Positions 27,473 to 35,639 of a stretch of DNA of 64,000 nucleotides are shown piece after piece. The notes below the pieces were generated by a model, which saw nothing but the letters and a program-made list of their open reading frames with translations, made no database searches and was not told the DNA's origin. Made by a program: the position numbers and the translations under genes. Numbering within the stretch: position 1 is the first letter of the stretch; every line of letters starts with the position of its first letter. Source of the DNA: Anaerolineae bacterium (GTDB lineage: Bacteria; Chloroflexota; Anaerolineae; Promineifilales; Promineifilaceae); contig JAHDWJ010000024.1 of the NCBI GenBank assembly GCA_023384415.1, positions 1 to 64,000 on the forward strand, written 5' to 3'.

Positions 27473-27868
27473 CTACATTAACGCCAAAGCTACTTTGCTC
27501 GGATCGGCCGGGTCGTAACGGACATTGACTATCTGGCCAGGCTGGATTTGGGCCAACTTAAGCATAGAAACGAAAGAGTTGACCTCAACCTGGTAAGGGG
27601 GCTGGCCCATGGGCTGGACTTCTAACAGCAGCTTGACTTGGGGATTGTCATTAAGCCGTACCCCGGTATCAGCCAATTGCAAAACCCTGGCCTGGGCGGG
27701 AACACCGGTCGCCAGGAGTTTGTTGCTCTGATTGATCTTGCCATAAACGGTCCGGTAAACGAAGAAGATGATAAAGCCGGTAAACAAAAGGGTCCCACAG
27801 GTAATGATGAGGGTAATACCAATGCTGGCGGCGAGAGTACCACCGATTAATCCTTCTATGTCAGGCAT
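27473..27868 (-). CDS. DUF3592-like small membrane protein
   Basis: 131 aa. One membrane helix (about 8-42, with a break) and a C-terminal soluble beta domain that reads LLATGVPAQARVLQLADTG, then LLLEVQPMGQPPYQVEV, and ends VNVRYDPADPSKVAL. The sequence VRYDPADPSKV is characteristic of DUF3592/SHOCT-associated small proteins. Function unknown. ATG with AGGAG-like upstream sequence. Confidence 0.7.
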   Translation of the reverse strand: MPDIEGLIGGTLAASIGITLIITCGTLLFTGFIIFFVYRTVYGKINQSNKLLATGVPAQARVLQLADTGVRLNDNPQVKLLLEVQPMGQPPYQVEVNSFVSMLKLAQIQPGQIVNVRYDPADPSKVALALM

Positions 27869-27973
27869 GGTTGCGCTCCTTTAGCTAATTGATCGCGGCC
27901 GCGATCATTACGATAACGTTCTACGCCCACAGAGTAAAAGACCCTCGTCCGAAAACCGTCCGAGTGAGCAGCA

Positions 27974-29026
27974 TTATAAGCCATGCCGTTCTATGGCTTC
28001 ATCGAGAATGCGGTTAACCAGCTCTTCATAACTCCAGCCGGCCGCTTTGGCTTCCAGGCAGAGATCAGAATATTCGGGGTTAAGACCTGGCAGGGGGTTA
28101 ATCTCCAGGATATATGGCTTGTTGTTATCGTTGGCATCCAGGCGGAAATCTATGCGTGCGACATCAAAACAGCCAGTTACCCGGAAGGTCGCGGCCGCGT
28201 ACCAGTTCAGATCATTTACCAACGACTCAGGCAGGGGGGCCGGGCACAAATAATGAAACTCATGGACCAGAGCCGTTTTAATATTGCTGGTATAAATCCC
28301 CGCTTCTTCCACTGGATACCGGCTCATATCTACTTCTAAGGGGGGTAAAAAGGTCAATCCCCGGGTGATACGGGGAGCGTCCTCATCTTCGGGCACCCGG
28401 CGGGCGATGGGGGTAGAGAGGTTGCCCACAATACCCACTGTGACTTCCCGACCATCAATGAACTTCTCAACCAGCACTGATTGATCATACCGTTCAAACA
28501 GCCGTTGCAGTTGGGTTCGCAGTTGGGTTTCATTATGAACAATAGAATCAGCGGTGACCCCCATCCCCGTCCCTTCCCGGCTGGGTTTCACAAAAAGAGG
28601 AAAGGTCAGATCGGGGTCCAGCGGTTCATGGACACGCTCAAATGCTTGAAAAGGGGGGGTAGGCAGATTGTGATAGGCCAGAACCCGCTTGGTCATCGGT
28701 TTGTCCAGGGCTAGAGCCAGAGTCAGTACCCGGCTGCCAGTATAAGGCAAGCGCAGCATTTCCAGCAGGGCAGGGATTTGAGATTCACGGGAATCTCCAA
28801 AGTGGCCTTCACAAATGTTAAAACAGATGTCAGGCCGGTTATGGCGTAGTTTGTCATAGAGGGTGACATCTCCCTCGAGAAAAGTGACGTTATGGCCATT
28901 GGCGGCGAGCGCGGCCGCAATCGCCTCAATCGTCGCTTCCGAATCCAGGTCATCCCAATGATCAGGGGCCATACCGGGCCAGGTGGGGGCATTCTTTATC
29001 AGGTTAGCTAACAAAGCAACACGCAT
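27974..29026 (-). CDS. D-alanine-D-alanine-ligase-like ATP-grasp enzyme
   Basis: 350 aa from the ATG at 29026, preceded by GGGAGAAAA; the open frame upstream is not protein-like. ATP-grasp fold: the N-terminal domain has ICFNICEGHFGDSRESQIPA (the Ddl-type glutamate loop), the central ATP domain has FPLFVKPSREGTGMGV and VEKFIDGREVTVG, and the C-terminal metal site is in YILEINPLPGLNPEYSD. The central domain is longer than in Ddl. Such proteins are often annotated as D-Ala-D-Ala ligase, but the insertion makes another amino-acid ligase substrate possible. Confidence 0.85.
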   Translation of the reverse strand: MRVALLANLIKNAPTWPGMAPDHWDDLDSEATIEAIAAALAANGHNVTFLEGDVTLYDKLRHNRPDICFNICEGHFGDSRESQIPALLEMLRLPYTGSRVLTLALALDKPMTKRVLAYHNLPTPPFQAFERVHEPLDPDLTFPLFVKPSREGTGMGVTADSIVHNETQLRTQLQRLFERYDQSVLVEKFIDGREVTVGIVGNLSTPIARRVPEDEDAPRITRGLTFLPPLEVDMSRYPVEEAGIYTSNIKTALVHEFHYLCPAPLPESLVNDLNWYAAATFRVTGCFDVARIDFRLDANDNNKPYILEINPLPGLNPEYSDLCLEAKAAGWSYEELVNRILDEAIERHGL

Positions 29027-29197
29027 TATTTTTCTCCCTGGATGAAAACAACGGATTGAAAAAGAAACAGATTTTGTCCGTGACTTTCCCAATCCGTAGT
29101 TGTCCACTGTAATTATCATAATCAGGCCATTAAGCCCAAGTATGGTTGGTTTAACTCTTCTCAACAAGCTGGCATAAACCAGACAGCCCCATATTGA

Positions 29198-29318
29198 GAA
29201 GGTACGTAATTAATAAGTACAAAGATGCGAAGAACACAAAGTTTCTCAAGAAATTCTTACTGATCTTGGCGTCTTCGCGGTGAAACTCTTGTAAACCTTA
29301 GTCGTTACGAAGGTACGT
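29198..29318. mobile_element. 101-bp dispersed repeat with 10-bp flanking direct repeats
   Basis: gaaggtacgt occurs at 29198-29207 and 29309-29318 around a 101-bp segment that is closely related to 131-222. The flanks look like a target duplication. No clear terminal inverted repeats and no ORF. The rest of the gap, 29027-29197 and 29319-29565, shows no gene. Confidence 0.55.
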
Positions 29319-29565
29319 TGATTTTAATGTAGGTTATAAACCTGTCAATAAAAAAAGGGGATCAATTACGTGAATCATCCGCCACTATTTGGTAGCATAG
29401 GGGGTGTTCACAGCTTGCGCCAAAGCCAACCATTTTTTGCCCGAAACAACCTGAATGGGGATTATCCTGAATGGTAGGAACTTGTGGGAATCCAGAGGGC
29501 CTTAACCCACATGCCCCACTGCTTTTTGGCTGTAAATTCAGGCCTATTTTTGAGGAAGTACCATT

Positions 29566-30168
29566 GTGAATGTGGCCGCCCTGGTGGAAGTGTTAGATAC
29601 CCGGTTGCCCAATACACCGTTTGTTCGCCCTGGGGGAAGCCTGCTCATTATGGTTGGTTTGCCAGGGACGGGCAAATCGTCGTTGGTGGAAGCCATGGGC
29701 CAGGTGCTTCCTTTTGTGGTGATTACGACTGATGAAATACGTCGTTTTTTACCCCAAAAGCCAATCTATACCCCAGCCGAGACGCATTTTATTTACGAAC
29801 TATGCCACGCTTTAATCAGTTTGCGGCTGAAACGTGGACAGCGGGTAGTGTTTGATGGCACCAATTATGTGGCGGCCCAGCGACAAAAGCTGTATATCCT
29901 GGCCGAGCAGCATGGGGCGATTTTAGCTGTTTGCCATGTGTTGGTGGCTAAAGATGTCGCCCGGCAGCGGTTAGAGAAACGTATTATCGGTCAGCGGCGG
30001 GAGGCAGATATGTCAGAAGCAGATTGGGCCGTATATCAATGGATGGTTGAAGCTCAAGAACCGGTGGAGCGGCCGCATCTGGTGCTAGATACGACAGTTA
30101 TGCCGCTGCAGGTGTTGGCTCAGGAGTTACAGGCATATTGGCTGGCGTGTGAACAGCCCCCGAGATGA
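29566..30168 (+). CDS. P-loop kinase-like ATPase (zeta-toxin/gluconate-kinase-like fold)
   Basis: 200 aa with a GTG start (29566) after GAGGAAG. Walker A MVGLPGTGKSSLVEAM at about 28-43; TDEIRRFL after strand 2 and VVFDGTNYVAAQR as the Walker B-like and substrate segment; the lid has RLEKRIIGQRREADMSEADW. It is a small-molecule or peptide kinase of unknown substrate. Its stop codon overlaps a possible ATG (30165) of the lipid kinase frame, so the two are likely co-expressed. Confidence 0.85.
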   Translation: MNVAALVEVLDTRLPNTPFVRPGGSLLIMVGLPGTGKSSLVEAMGQVLPFVVITTDEIRRFLPQKPIYTPAETHFIYELCHALISLRLKRGQRVVFDGTNYVAAQRQKLYILAEQHGAILAVCHVLVAKDVARQRLEKRIIGQRREADMSEADWAVYQWMVEAQEPVERPHLVLDTTVMPLQVLAQELQAYWLACEQPPR

Positions 30169-30218
30169 AGGACCTATGGGACCCCGAAGCTCAAAACTCA
30201 TTTAAGGCAGGCGTAATT

Positions 30219-31175
30219 ATGCCAATTGGAACCTTGATTTATAACCCCACGGCCGGCCCCCTGAATGTCATGGTCACCATCGAAAAGGTGGCTGATTTTT
30301 GGCGGGAGCGGGGATGGCAGATGCATGTCGAACCGACCCGGTATGCCGGTCATGCGGTAGAGTTAGCTCGATTTGCGGCCGCGGCCGGACAAGAAATGGT
30401 CATCGCCGCCGGGGGGGATGGCACGCTGGGCGAAGTGGCCAATGGGTTAGCCCACAGCGAGACAACCCTGGCCCTGTTACCGGCGGGCACCGGCAACTCC
30501 TTTGCCAAAGAGTTAAAAATGCCCCGTGCCCAACCCTTTAATCGCAACCATCTACTTAGAGATTGTGAACTGCTGTGGCGCGGCCGCGTCCAGCAGATGG
30601 ATTTAGGCTGTCAGGGCAGCCGCTTTTGGGTCCTTTGGGCCGGGGCCGGAGCCGATGGCTACCTGGTCAAACAGATCGAACCCCGCTCCAGGTTATCCAA
30701 AAAGCTTGGCCCGGTGGGGTATATGCTGCAAATTTTGCGCCTGATTCCCAAATTGCCCCCCATTCAGGCCACCATTCACGTGGATAATCACCGTTATCAA
30801 GATACTTTCCTGCTCATCACCATAAGCAACTGCCGCCTTTTTGCCGGGGGAGAGTTAGTACTTAGCCCCCAGGCCACCTTAGATGATGGTCAATTTGAGG
30901 TATGGCTTTTCCCTGGGCACGGGCTGGCCTCCATATTGCGTTACTTGTGGCAAATTCGCCTGGGTACCCACACCCATAACCCTGACATCCGGCAGCTAAC
31001 CGGTCAGCAAATCAGCATCGAAAGTAATTCCCCCCTTTACTACCACACCGATGGTGATTTGGGTGGGACAACCCCCATGCACACCACCATTCACCCACGG
31101 GCCTTGCGGGTTTTGATTCCTGATAGTGCCCCAGGCGATTTATTTCAACAAACGGGCCTCCCCCTGCCACAATAG
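30219..31175 (+). CDS. Diacylglycerol/sphingosine-kinase-family lipid kinase
   Basis: 318 aa from the ATG at 30219, which follows AAGGCAGG and begins at the family's usual LIYNPTAG; an in-frame ATG at 30165 overlapping the previous stop is the alternative. DAGK catalytic marks: IAAGGDGTLGEVANGL and LLPAGTGNSFAKEL, with the C-terminal domain GGELVLSPQATLDDGQFEVWL. It phosphorylates a lipid hydroxyl with ATP at the membrane. The substrate (diacylglycerol or another lipid) is not certain. Confidence 0.92.
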   Translation: MPIGTLIYNPTAGPLNVMVTIEKVADFWRERGWQMHVEPTRYAGHAVELARFAAAAGQEMVIAAGGDGTLGEVANGLAHSETTLALLPAGTGNSFAKELKMPRAQPFNRNHLLRDCELLWRGRVQQMDLGCQGSRFWVLWAGAGADGYLVKQIEPRSRLSKKLGPVGYMLQILRLIPKLPPIQATIHVDNHRYQDTFLLITISNCRLFAGGELVLSPQATLDDGQFEVWLFPGHGLASILRYLWQIRLGTHTHNPDIRQLTGQQISIESNSPLYYHTDGDLGGTTPMHTTIHPRALRVLIPDSAPGDLFQQTGLPLPQ

Positions 31176-31218
31176 AAGTAGTGAGCAGACTACCGTCCAC
31201 TACCAGGAAGTAGGAAAG

Positions 31219-31875
31219 ATGAGGAACCTGGAAACTATTCTGAATGAATCTGCTTCACGTCATCGCCATTTATGCCCCCGGCAGGTGTTGGGGGCCAGGA
31301 TGGGGTTGGCCGGCGCGGCCGCGCTCGGTCTCACCATTCCCCGCACTGACAAACGGCTGCTGATTATCCTGGAAACGGATGGCTGCTTTGCTGATGGGTT
31401 AGAGGTAGCCACAGGCTGTACCGTCGGCCATCGTACTCTCAAGGTGGTGGATTATGGCAAGGTGGCGGCGACGTTTATTGATGTCAAAACAGAGCAGGCA
31501 ATCCGGGCAGCTCCGCAGCTGGATGTACGGGAGAAGTCGTGGCAGTTTGCCCCGGGGGAAACCCGCCACTATTTTGCCCAACTGGTAGGCTACCAGCAGA
31601 TGCCGGACAAGGAATTGTTGACCTTGCAGCCGGTGCATCTGCAAACACCAATCAGCCAGATTGTGAGCCGGCCAGGGGTGCGGGTAAATTGTACGGCTTG
31701 CGGGGAGGAGATTATGAATGAGCGGGAGGTGTGGCGGGGCGCGGCCGCGTTGTGCCAATCATGTACTGGGAACAGTTACTATTTGCCCACCCCCCTGCCC
31801 CTCAGCCGGGGGATGCCAGCCAGCAGTGACCCAACGCTTACGCGCTGTCACAACGACAGCATGATTCAATTGTAA
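31219..31875 (+). CDS. FmdE-like protein (formylmethanofuran dehydrogenase subunit E family)
   Basis: 218 aa from the ATG at 31219, preceded by AGGAAG. The FmdE domain reads HRHLCPRQVLGARMGLAGAA at the start and ETDGCFADGLEVATGCTVG in the middle, with Cys and His placed to bind a metal. A C-terminal zinc ribbon has CTAC and CQSC. In methanogens FmdE is linked to formylmethanofuran dehydrogenase, but bacterial homologues stand alone and may handle molybdenum/tungsten cofactor enzymes or metals. No such enzyme is adjacent. Confidence 0.9.
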   Translation: MRNLETILNESASRHRHLCPRQVLGARMGLAGAAALGLTIPRTDKRLLIILETDGCFADGLEVATGCTVGHRTLKVVDYGKVAATFIDVKTEQAIRAAPQLDVREKSWQFAPGETRHYFAQLVGYQQMPDKELLTLQPVHLQTPISQIVSRPGVRVNCTACGEEIMNEREVWRGAAALCQSCTGNSYYLPTPLPLSRGMPASSDPTLTRCHNDSMIQL

Positions 31876-31936
31876 TGCCACAACAGTTGCCCGCCCCCTC
31901 GCGGTCAAACCAATGAGATGCGTTCCTTACTGCACT

Positions 31937-32243
31937 CTATACGAAATGTTCAAACCATCTCTGTTGGTGGGGATTAAACAAACCAACCAGTTCACCCGTC
32001 AAGGGATCAATGGCTTCGGTTTGGTCTCTTTTGAATTGATTGCAGGGGCGACATGCCTGACAAAGATTAAAAAAATGTTGTTGCTCCCCCCTTTGCGCGA
32101 GGATGAATATGGTCAATGGTTAAAGGAACGCCACTGAGCGCATGTAAAATCACTTCATCCAGTGAGCGTTGGGTTGCCTGAGCTGTGTACTCAAATCGTT
32201 TGTAAAAAAGTTCAGGAATTTTTAGGGTTACTGTTTCCAACAT
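31937..32243 (-). pseudogene. HNH endonuclease gene, frameshifted and possibly chimeric
   Basis: Starts at an ATG (32243) with GAGGTG upstream. The first 35 codons (MLETVTLKIPELFYKRFEYT) resemble the start of a small antitoxin-like protein. The sequence then becomes an HNH core, LTIDHIHPRAKGGATTFF, and stops. One base out of phase it continues NLCQACRPCNQFKRDQTEA and ends GLFNPHQQRWFEHF before the stop at 31937. The shift lies in the seven-A run at 32069-32075. The usual first HNH half with its CxxC is missing, so a deletion fusing two genes is likely as well. Confidence 0.72.
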
Positions 32244-32351
32244 CTTGCACCTCATGGGAATGATTGTCACGAAACATTATAGCATAGAACGCCTTACAGC
32301 TTTTATGGGAGGATACAACTGTCCGATAAACCACCTATCCACAACCAGTTT

Positions 32352-32471
32352 ATGAACGAGTTTTCCGTGGTCGCGGCCGCCTACGAACAGTCAGGCGTTA
32401 CCACGTTGGGGATGCCCAATGGGGTAGCCGGGTATACCTGGGTGAAGGATATGTTGGACGCGGCCGCGTAA
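32352..32471 (+). CDS. Possible 39-aa ORF or gene remnant
   Basis: Reads MNEFSVVAAAYEQSGV then TTLGMPNGVAGYTWVKDML and DAAA. The frame is open about 25 codons upstream without a start codon, which suggests the tail of a decayed larger gene. Two GCGGCCGC lie inside and both encode Ala runs. I do not recognise the family. Confidence 0.3.
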   Translation: MNEFSVVAAAYEQSGVTTLGMPNGVAGYTWVKDMLDAAA

Positions 32472-32544
32472 CCAGGATTTCCCCTCTTCCCCTCATCCAG
32501 GCGCAGGCTCATATTTCTGAGCGGTCTGCGCCTTCTTTTTGGCC

Positions 32545-32550
32545 TATAAT
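32545..32550 (+). promoter_or_regulatory. Candidate -10 box of the selenoprotein gene
   Basis: TATAAT ends eight bases before the ATG at 32559, which would give a leaderless mRNA. The gene lacks a properly spaced Shine-Dalgarno sequence. No clear -35 box is visible. Confidence 0.4.
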
Positions 32551-32558
32551 GGCAAGGT

Positions 32559-32783
32559 ATGGCGAACGAACCGATCTCCCAGACTTCTCTTACCTGCCCG
32601 GTGTGTGGGTTCCGGGAAGAATTAACGATTCCCCCAGACTATTGACTGGTTTTTCACGAATGTGCCAGTTGTGGCACCAGACTGCGGCCGCGACCCGGGG
32701 ATTGTTGCGTCTTTTGCTCTTATGCCGATCACCATTGTCTCAGTAAACAGCGTGAAGCCCTGTCCCGTCCCTATCATCCTTGA
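32559..32783 (+). CDS. GDCCVxC-family protein with in-frame TGA, probable selenoprotein
   Basis: 74 codons with TGA as codon 29 (32643-32645). Before it: MANEPISQTSLTCPVCGF and REELTIPPDY; after it: LVFHECASCGTRLRPRPGDC then CVFCSYADHHCLSKQ, ending PYHP. The CPVC, CASC and GDCCVFC motifs give the GDCCVxC zinc-ribbon-like family on both sides of the TGA in one frame. The TGA falls at the residue that, as I recall, is a conserved Cys in family members (DACxxFYEC). A 6-bp hairpin with a GTTG loop lies 17-32 bases downstream. Sec at position 29 is therefore the best reading; a Cys-to-stop nonsense mutation is the alternative. The role is probably redox or metal (mercury/arsenic/selenium) handling; the gene converges on an Acr3-like gene. 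Confidence 0.8.
32662..32677 (+). promoter_or_regulatory. SECIS-like hairpin
   Basis: gtgcca (32662-32667), loop gttg, tggcac (32672-32677): a perfect 6-bp stem whose loop starts with GU, as bacterial SECIS elements need. The loop begins 22 bases after the in-frame TGA at 32643-32645. I do not see the bulged U of the E. coli element. A competing weaker hairpin pairs actgg (32645-32649) with ccagt (32665-32669). Confidence 0.6.
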
Positions 32784-32802
32784 GCCAAACAAAACAGCAT
32801 GA

Positions 32803-33804
32803 TTATTGTGCGGCATCAGGCACAGGGGCATCGCTCAGCCAACCGCTGGCATTTATTCGCAGCAGCAGCTGGGCAACGACCCCTAACACAGGCAGTTCAA
32901 TGAGTGGGCCAATAACCAGGGCCAGGGCGATGAGCGGCTGTTCTGGAAAAGCAACCAGAGCAATAGCCAGGGCAATGGGTGAGTTACGGGCCAATGTCGT
33001 ACAACAGAGCGCGGCGTAATTAGCATAACTCAAGCTGGCCAGGCGAGCTGTCAGGTAAACCAAAACAAAGTTCACGGCAAAAAAGAGCAAAACAGGGGGC
33101 AGGAGTGCCAGAACGACAAGCGGGCTTTCCAGTAATTCCGCTCCCTCTGAGGCAAACATGGCCACAATAGCCAGACCTAGAAATAAAATCTGACCCGGCT
33201 GTATTTTGGGTAGCAATCGTCGTTCTAACCAGTCCGCCCCCTTCCAGTACAAGAGCAAACGACGCAAGAAAACGGCAGTTAGTAAGGGCAAAAGCAGCAC
33301 CACGATTACGCTTCTAACCAAAACGGACCATTCCAGCGGAATCAATGTTCCCGCCAACAATAGCAGATAAAGCGGCAATAGAAGTAGTTGCAGGAATAGA
33401 TTCCAGGGTAACAAAGCTGTCCCCAAGGCCACGTTACCTCGGGCGATGTTGGTAAACACCAGATACCAATCGGTGCAGGGGGTGACCATTAGCATGATCA
33501 GCCCCAACCACAAAGCAGGTTGTTGACGCAGAAAAATCCAACCCAACAACCAGGCAAAAAGGGGATTCCAGACAAAGTTAATGAGTAGACTTAACCCTGT
33601 AACTTTGCCATGCTTAAAAGCGGCCGCAATCTCTCGTAACGGCAACTGGATGAAAACGCCGAGCAGCATCAGCAGCAAAAAGGGGAGAATAAACCGCCCA
33701 GCCTGTTCAGCCACCCCAGGCACCCGGCTTAACCCCAGGCCAATCAGAACGGCCGCCAGGATAATAAACGATTGAAACTTTTCGACAAAACTGATAGGGT
33801 GCAT
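32803..33804 (-). CDS. Acr3-like arsenite/bile-acid:sodium symporter superfamily transporter
   Basis: 333 aa with ten hydrophobic helices. The motif [13 protein letters not shown] carries the conserved Cys of TM4 in Acr3-type arsenite exporters, and the second repeat has [22 protein letters not shown], matching the BASS/Acr3 crossover. Family relatives export arsenite or carry organic anions. No arsR or arsC is adjacent; it is instead the last gene of an operon with crcB and a DUF190/CBS protein, so the substrate is uncertain. Confidence 0.8.
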   Translation of the reverse strand: MHPISFVEKFQSFIILAAVLIGLGLSRVPGVAEQAGRFILPFLLLMLLGVFIQLPLREIAAAFKHGKVTGLSLLINFVWNPLFAWLLGWIFLRQQPALWLGLIMLMVTPCTDWYLVFTNIARGNVALGTALLPWNLFLQLLLLPLYLLLLAGTLIPLEWSVLVRSVIVVLLLPLLTAVFLRRLLLYWKGADWLERRLLPKIQPGQILFLGLAIVAMFASEGAELLESPLVVLALLPPVLLFFAVNFVLVYLTARLASLSYANYAALCCTTLARNSPIALAIALVAFPEQPLIALALVIGPLIELPVLGVVAQLLLRINASGWLSDAPVPDAAQ

Positions 33805-33805
33805 C

Positions 33806-35095
33806 TTAATTTGGGCTGTTTTCTGCTTCTATCAACCCTCGGAGCAGGCTGGAGCGGCCGAGTAGCCCCACCAGCCGCCCCTGTTCATCTACTACCGGCA
33901 GCCGTTTAATGCTGTGCTGGACCATCAGGCGTAACGCTTCGTCGGGGGTTTCCGCTTCGGCAATGGTGATGACCGGGGTGGTCATCAGGTCTGCCGCGGT
34001 TTCACTGGTGTGGGTGAAGGAGATGGTCGCGGCCGCTTGTTGTCCGGCAATCAACTGCCGCAGTCGGGCAAACAGGCCAGGGTGGGCTTTCTGCTGGCTG
34101 CGCTGCAAAATATCCCCATCAGTGATAATTCCTATCGGCCGCCTGGCTTCATCTATCACCACTATACGGCGGCGGCGGTTGCCCTCCAGGGCGGCCAAGA
34201 TTTCATCCAACCCTGCCTGGGGAGAGACGGTGGGTACATCCCGGTAGAGCAGTTCGGCCACCGTTTGACCCTGGCGCATCGGTTCTGGTCCAGTTTCGGC
34301 GATGGGTTGATGGTATTCCAGGGTGCGGAGAATATCAATCCGGCTGATCCAACCAACCAGCTTGCCATCGCTCCCAGCTACCGGCAGCCGTTTGAGGTGG
34401 TAGGTATTCATTAACTGCACCGCCTCTCGCAGGGGGGCAGTGGGGGTGATGGTGATGACGGGTTGGCTCATTAACGCGGCCGCGTCCAATCCCTGGGTCT
34501 GTAAACTGTTTACCTGTGCCTGCCATGCGGCCGCTGGCAGTTCTGTTTGTAAGTCGAGCCGGGAACTCAGCCCGGCCCGGCGCAACAAATCCCCGTCGGT
34601 AAGGATGCCCTGGATGCGGCCGCGATCATCCACTACCGGCAGGCTGCGAAACCCCTTTTGTAACAGCAGCCCCACCACATCAGCTGCCGGAGTATGGGGG
34701 GAAACCGTAATCACATCCATTTGCATCACATCTTGCACCAGTTGCGCCAACGGATCAGGCTGGCGACCAGGGGCATACTGCACCACCTGAAGCCCTTCGA
34801 GGGTGATCAGGCCATCATTCACCATGCGCCGTATCTGCGGCAGCAGCCGCTCCACTGTTTCTGGCTGGTCAATCCACTCAATACGGATGGGCAAATCAGC
34901 AGACAAATCGAGGATTGTCGCCGTATGAATGCGGCTGTGTGCCCCAAACCCGGCCAACCCACGTACCACCGTTGCCCCAGCTGCCCCTTCTCGTTTCAGA
35001 AATTGCAGCAGAGCCATATACAAAGGCTTCCCCTGATGGACATCCCGTTCGCCAATATAAATGATGACCCGTCGTGCTTTGCCTGGTAATTGCAT
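33806..35095 (-). CDS. DUF190 protein with four CBS domains
   Basis: 429 aa. An N-terminal DUF190 module (about 1-105: RRVIIYIGERDVHQGKPLY, GLAGFGAHSRIHTA) is followed by two CBS pairs (about 122-275 and 285-425), with repeated RSLPVVDDRGRIQGILTDGD-, RLPVAGSDGKLVGW- and IKRLPVVDEQGRLVGL-type motifs. DUF190 is a PII-like fold often encoded next to CrcB fluoride channels, and CBS pairs bind adenine nucleotides. It is therefore probably a nucleotide-sensing regulator of the neighbouring transporters. Spacing is 6 bp after crcB and 1 bp before the Acr3-like gene. Confidence 0.9.
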   Translation of the reverse strand: MQLPGKARRVIIYIGERDVHQGKPLYMALLQFLKREGAAGATVVRGLAGFGAHSRIHTATILDLSADLPIRIEWIDQPETVERLLPQIRRMVNDGLITLEGLQVVQYAPGRQPDPLAQLVQDVMQMDVITVSPHTPAADVVGLLLQKGFRSLPVVDDRGRIQGILTDGDLLRRAGLSSRLDLQTELPAAAWQAQVNSLQTQGLDAAALMSQPVITITPTAPLREAVQLMNTYHLKRLPVAGSDGKLVGWISRIDILRTLEYHQPIAETGPEPMRQGQTVAELLYRDVPTVSPQAGLDEILAALEGNRRRRIVVIDEARRPIGIITDGDILQRSQQKAHPGLFARLRQLIAGQQAAATISFTHTSETAADLMTTPVITIAEAETPDEALRLMVQHSIKRLPVVDEQGRLVGLLGRSSLLRGLIEAENSPN

Positions 35096-35101
35096 ATCGG
35101 T

Positions 35102-35488
35102 TTACCCCCCACTTTGCAGCCAACGGGCCAGGGCTACCCCTAGAATGGCGCAGACAATCCCAGCCACATTGTTGGCCATGATGTTTACCGCTGCCCGCCA
35201 GAGCGTGGCTTCGCGGAGTAAATTAATCGTTTCAAAGGTATATGAGGAAAATGTGGTGAAGGAACCGAGGAACCCCACCGTCAACAGCAGCCGGGCTTCG
35301 GGGGAAAGGGTGAGCCGTCCAGTAGCCAGGGTGAGCAGCAGCCCCAGGATAAAGCTGCCGGACAGGTTGACGATCAATGTGCCATAAGGAAAATCGGCCC
35401 CCAGCCGATTCCCGGCCCAGAGACCAATGAGATAACGGGCGTTTGCGCCTGCGGCCGCGCCCAAAGCAATTAACAAGTACCGGTTCAT
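35102..35488 (-). CDS. crcB: Fluoride-specific ion channel CrcB/Fluc
   Basis: 128 aa, four membrane helices. Hallmarks: GAAAGANARYLIGLW, the TLIVNLSGSFILG helix with the pore Asn, and GFLGSFTTFSSYTFET, including the Phe-box and Na+-site threonine/serine. It forms dual-topology dimers that let F- leave the cell. It is the first gene of the minus-strand operon. I looked for a crcB-motif fluoride riboswitch upstream (35489-35640) and saw no match. Confidence 0.95.
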   Translation of the reverse strand: MNRYLLIALGAAAGANARYLIGLWAGNRLGADFPYGTLIVNLSGSFILGLLLTLATGRLTLSPEARLLLTVGFLGSFTTFSSYTFETINLLREATLWRAAVNIMANNVAGIVCAILGVALARWLQSGG

Positions 35489-35518
35489 ATAAATGTTACC
35501 GAAGATCGCCGCTTATTA

Positions 35519-35633
35519 TATACCCATCGTGGTCATAAAGTAATACTCCAGTTGGAGGCTAGAGACTGGAGACTGGTTAATCTCGAGTCTCCCATCGCAC
35601 TGAAAATGTCAGTTTATGACCGTTGGCAGTATA
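35519..35633. mobile_element. Family B repeat, uninterrupted copy
   Basis: 115 bp bounded by imperfect inverted repeats starting TATAC and containing GGTCATAAA at both ends. The reverse complement aligns with 27093-27444 once the family A element is removed. It holds the single unduplicated target cattttcag (35604-35612 on the minus strand). Confidence 0.75.
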
Positions 35634-35639
35634 GCACAG

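Noticed and set aside
32549..32746. 65-aa ORF overlapping the selenoprotein gene
   Set aside because: A different frame without family similarity. The frame through the TGA carries the conserved Cys motifs.
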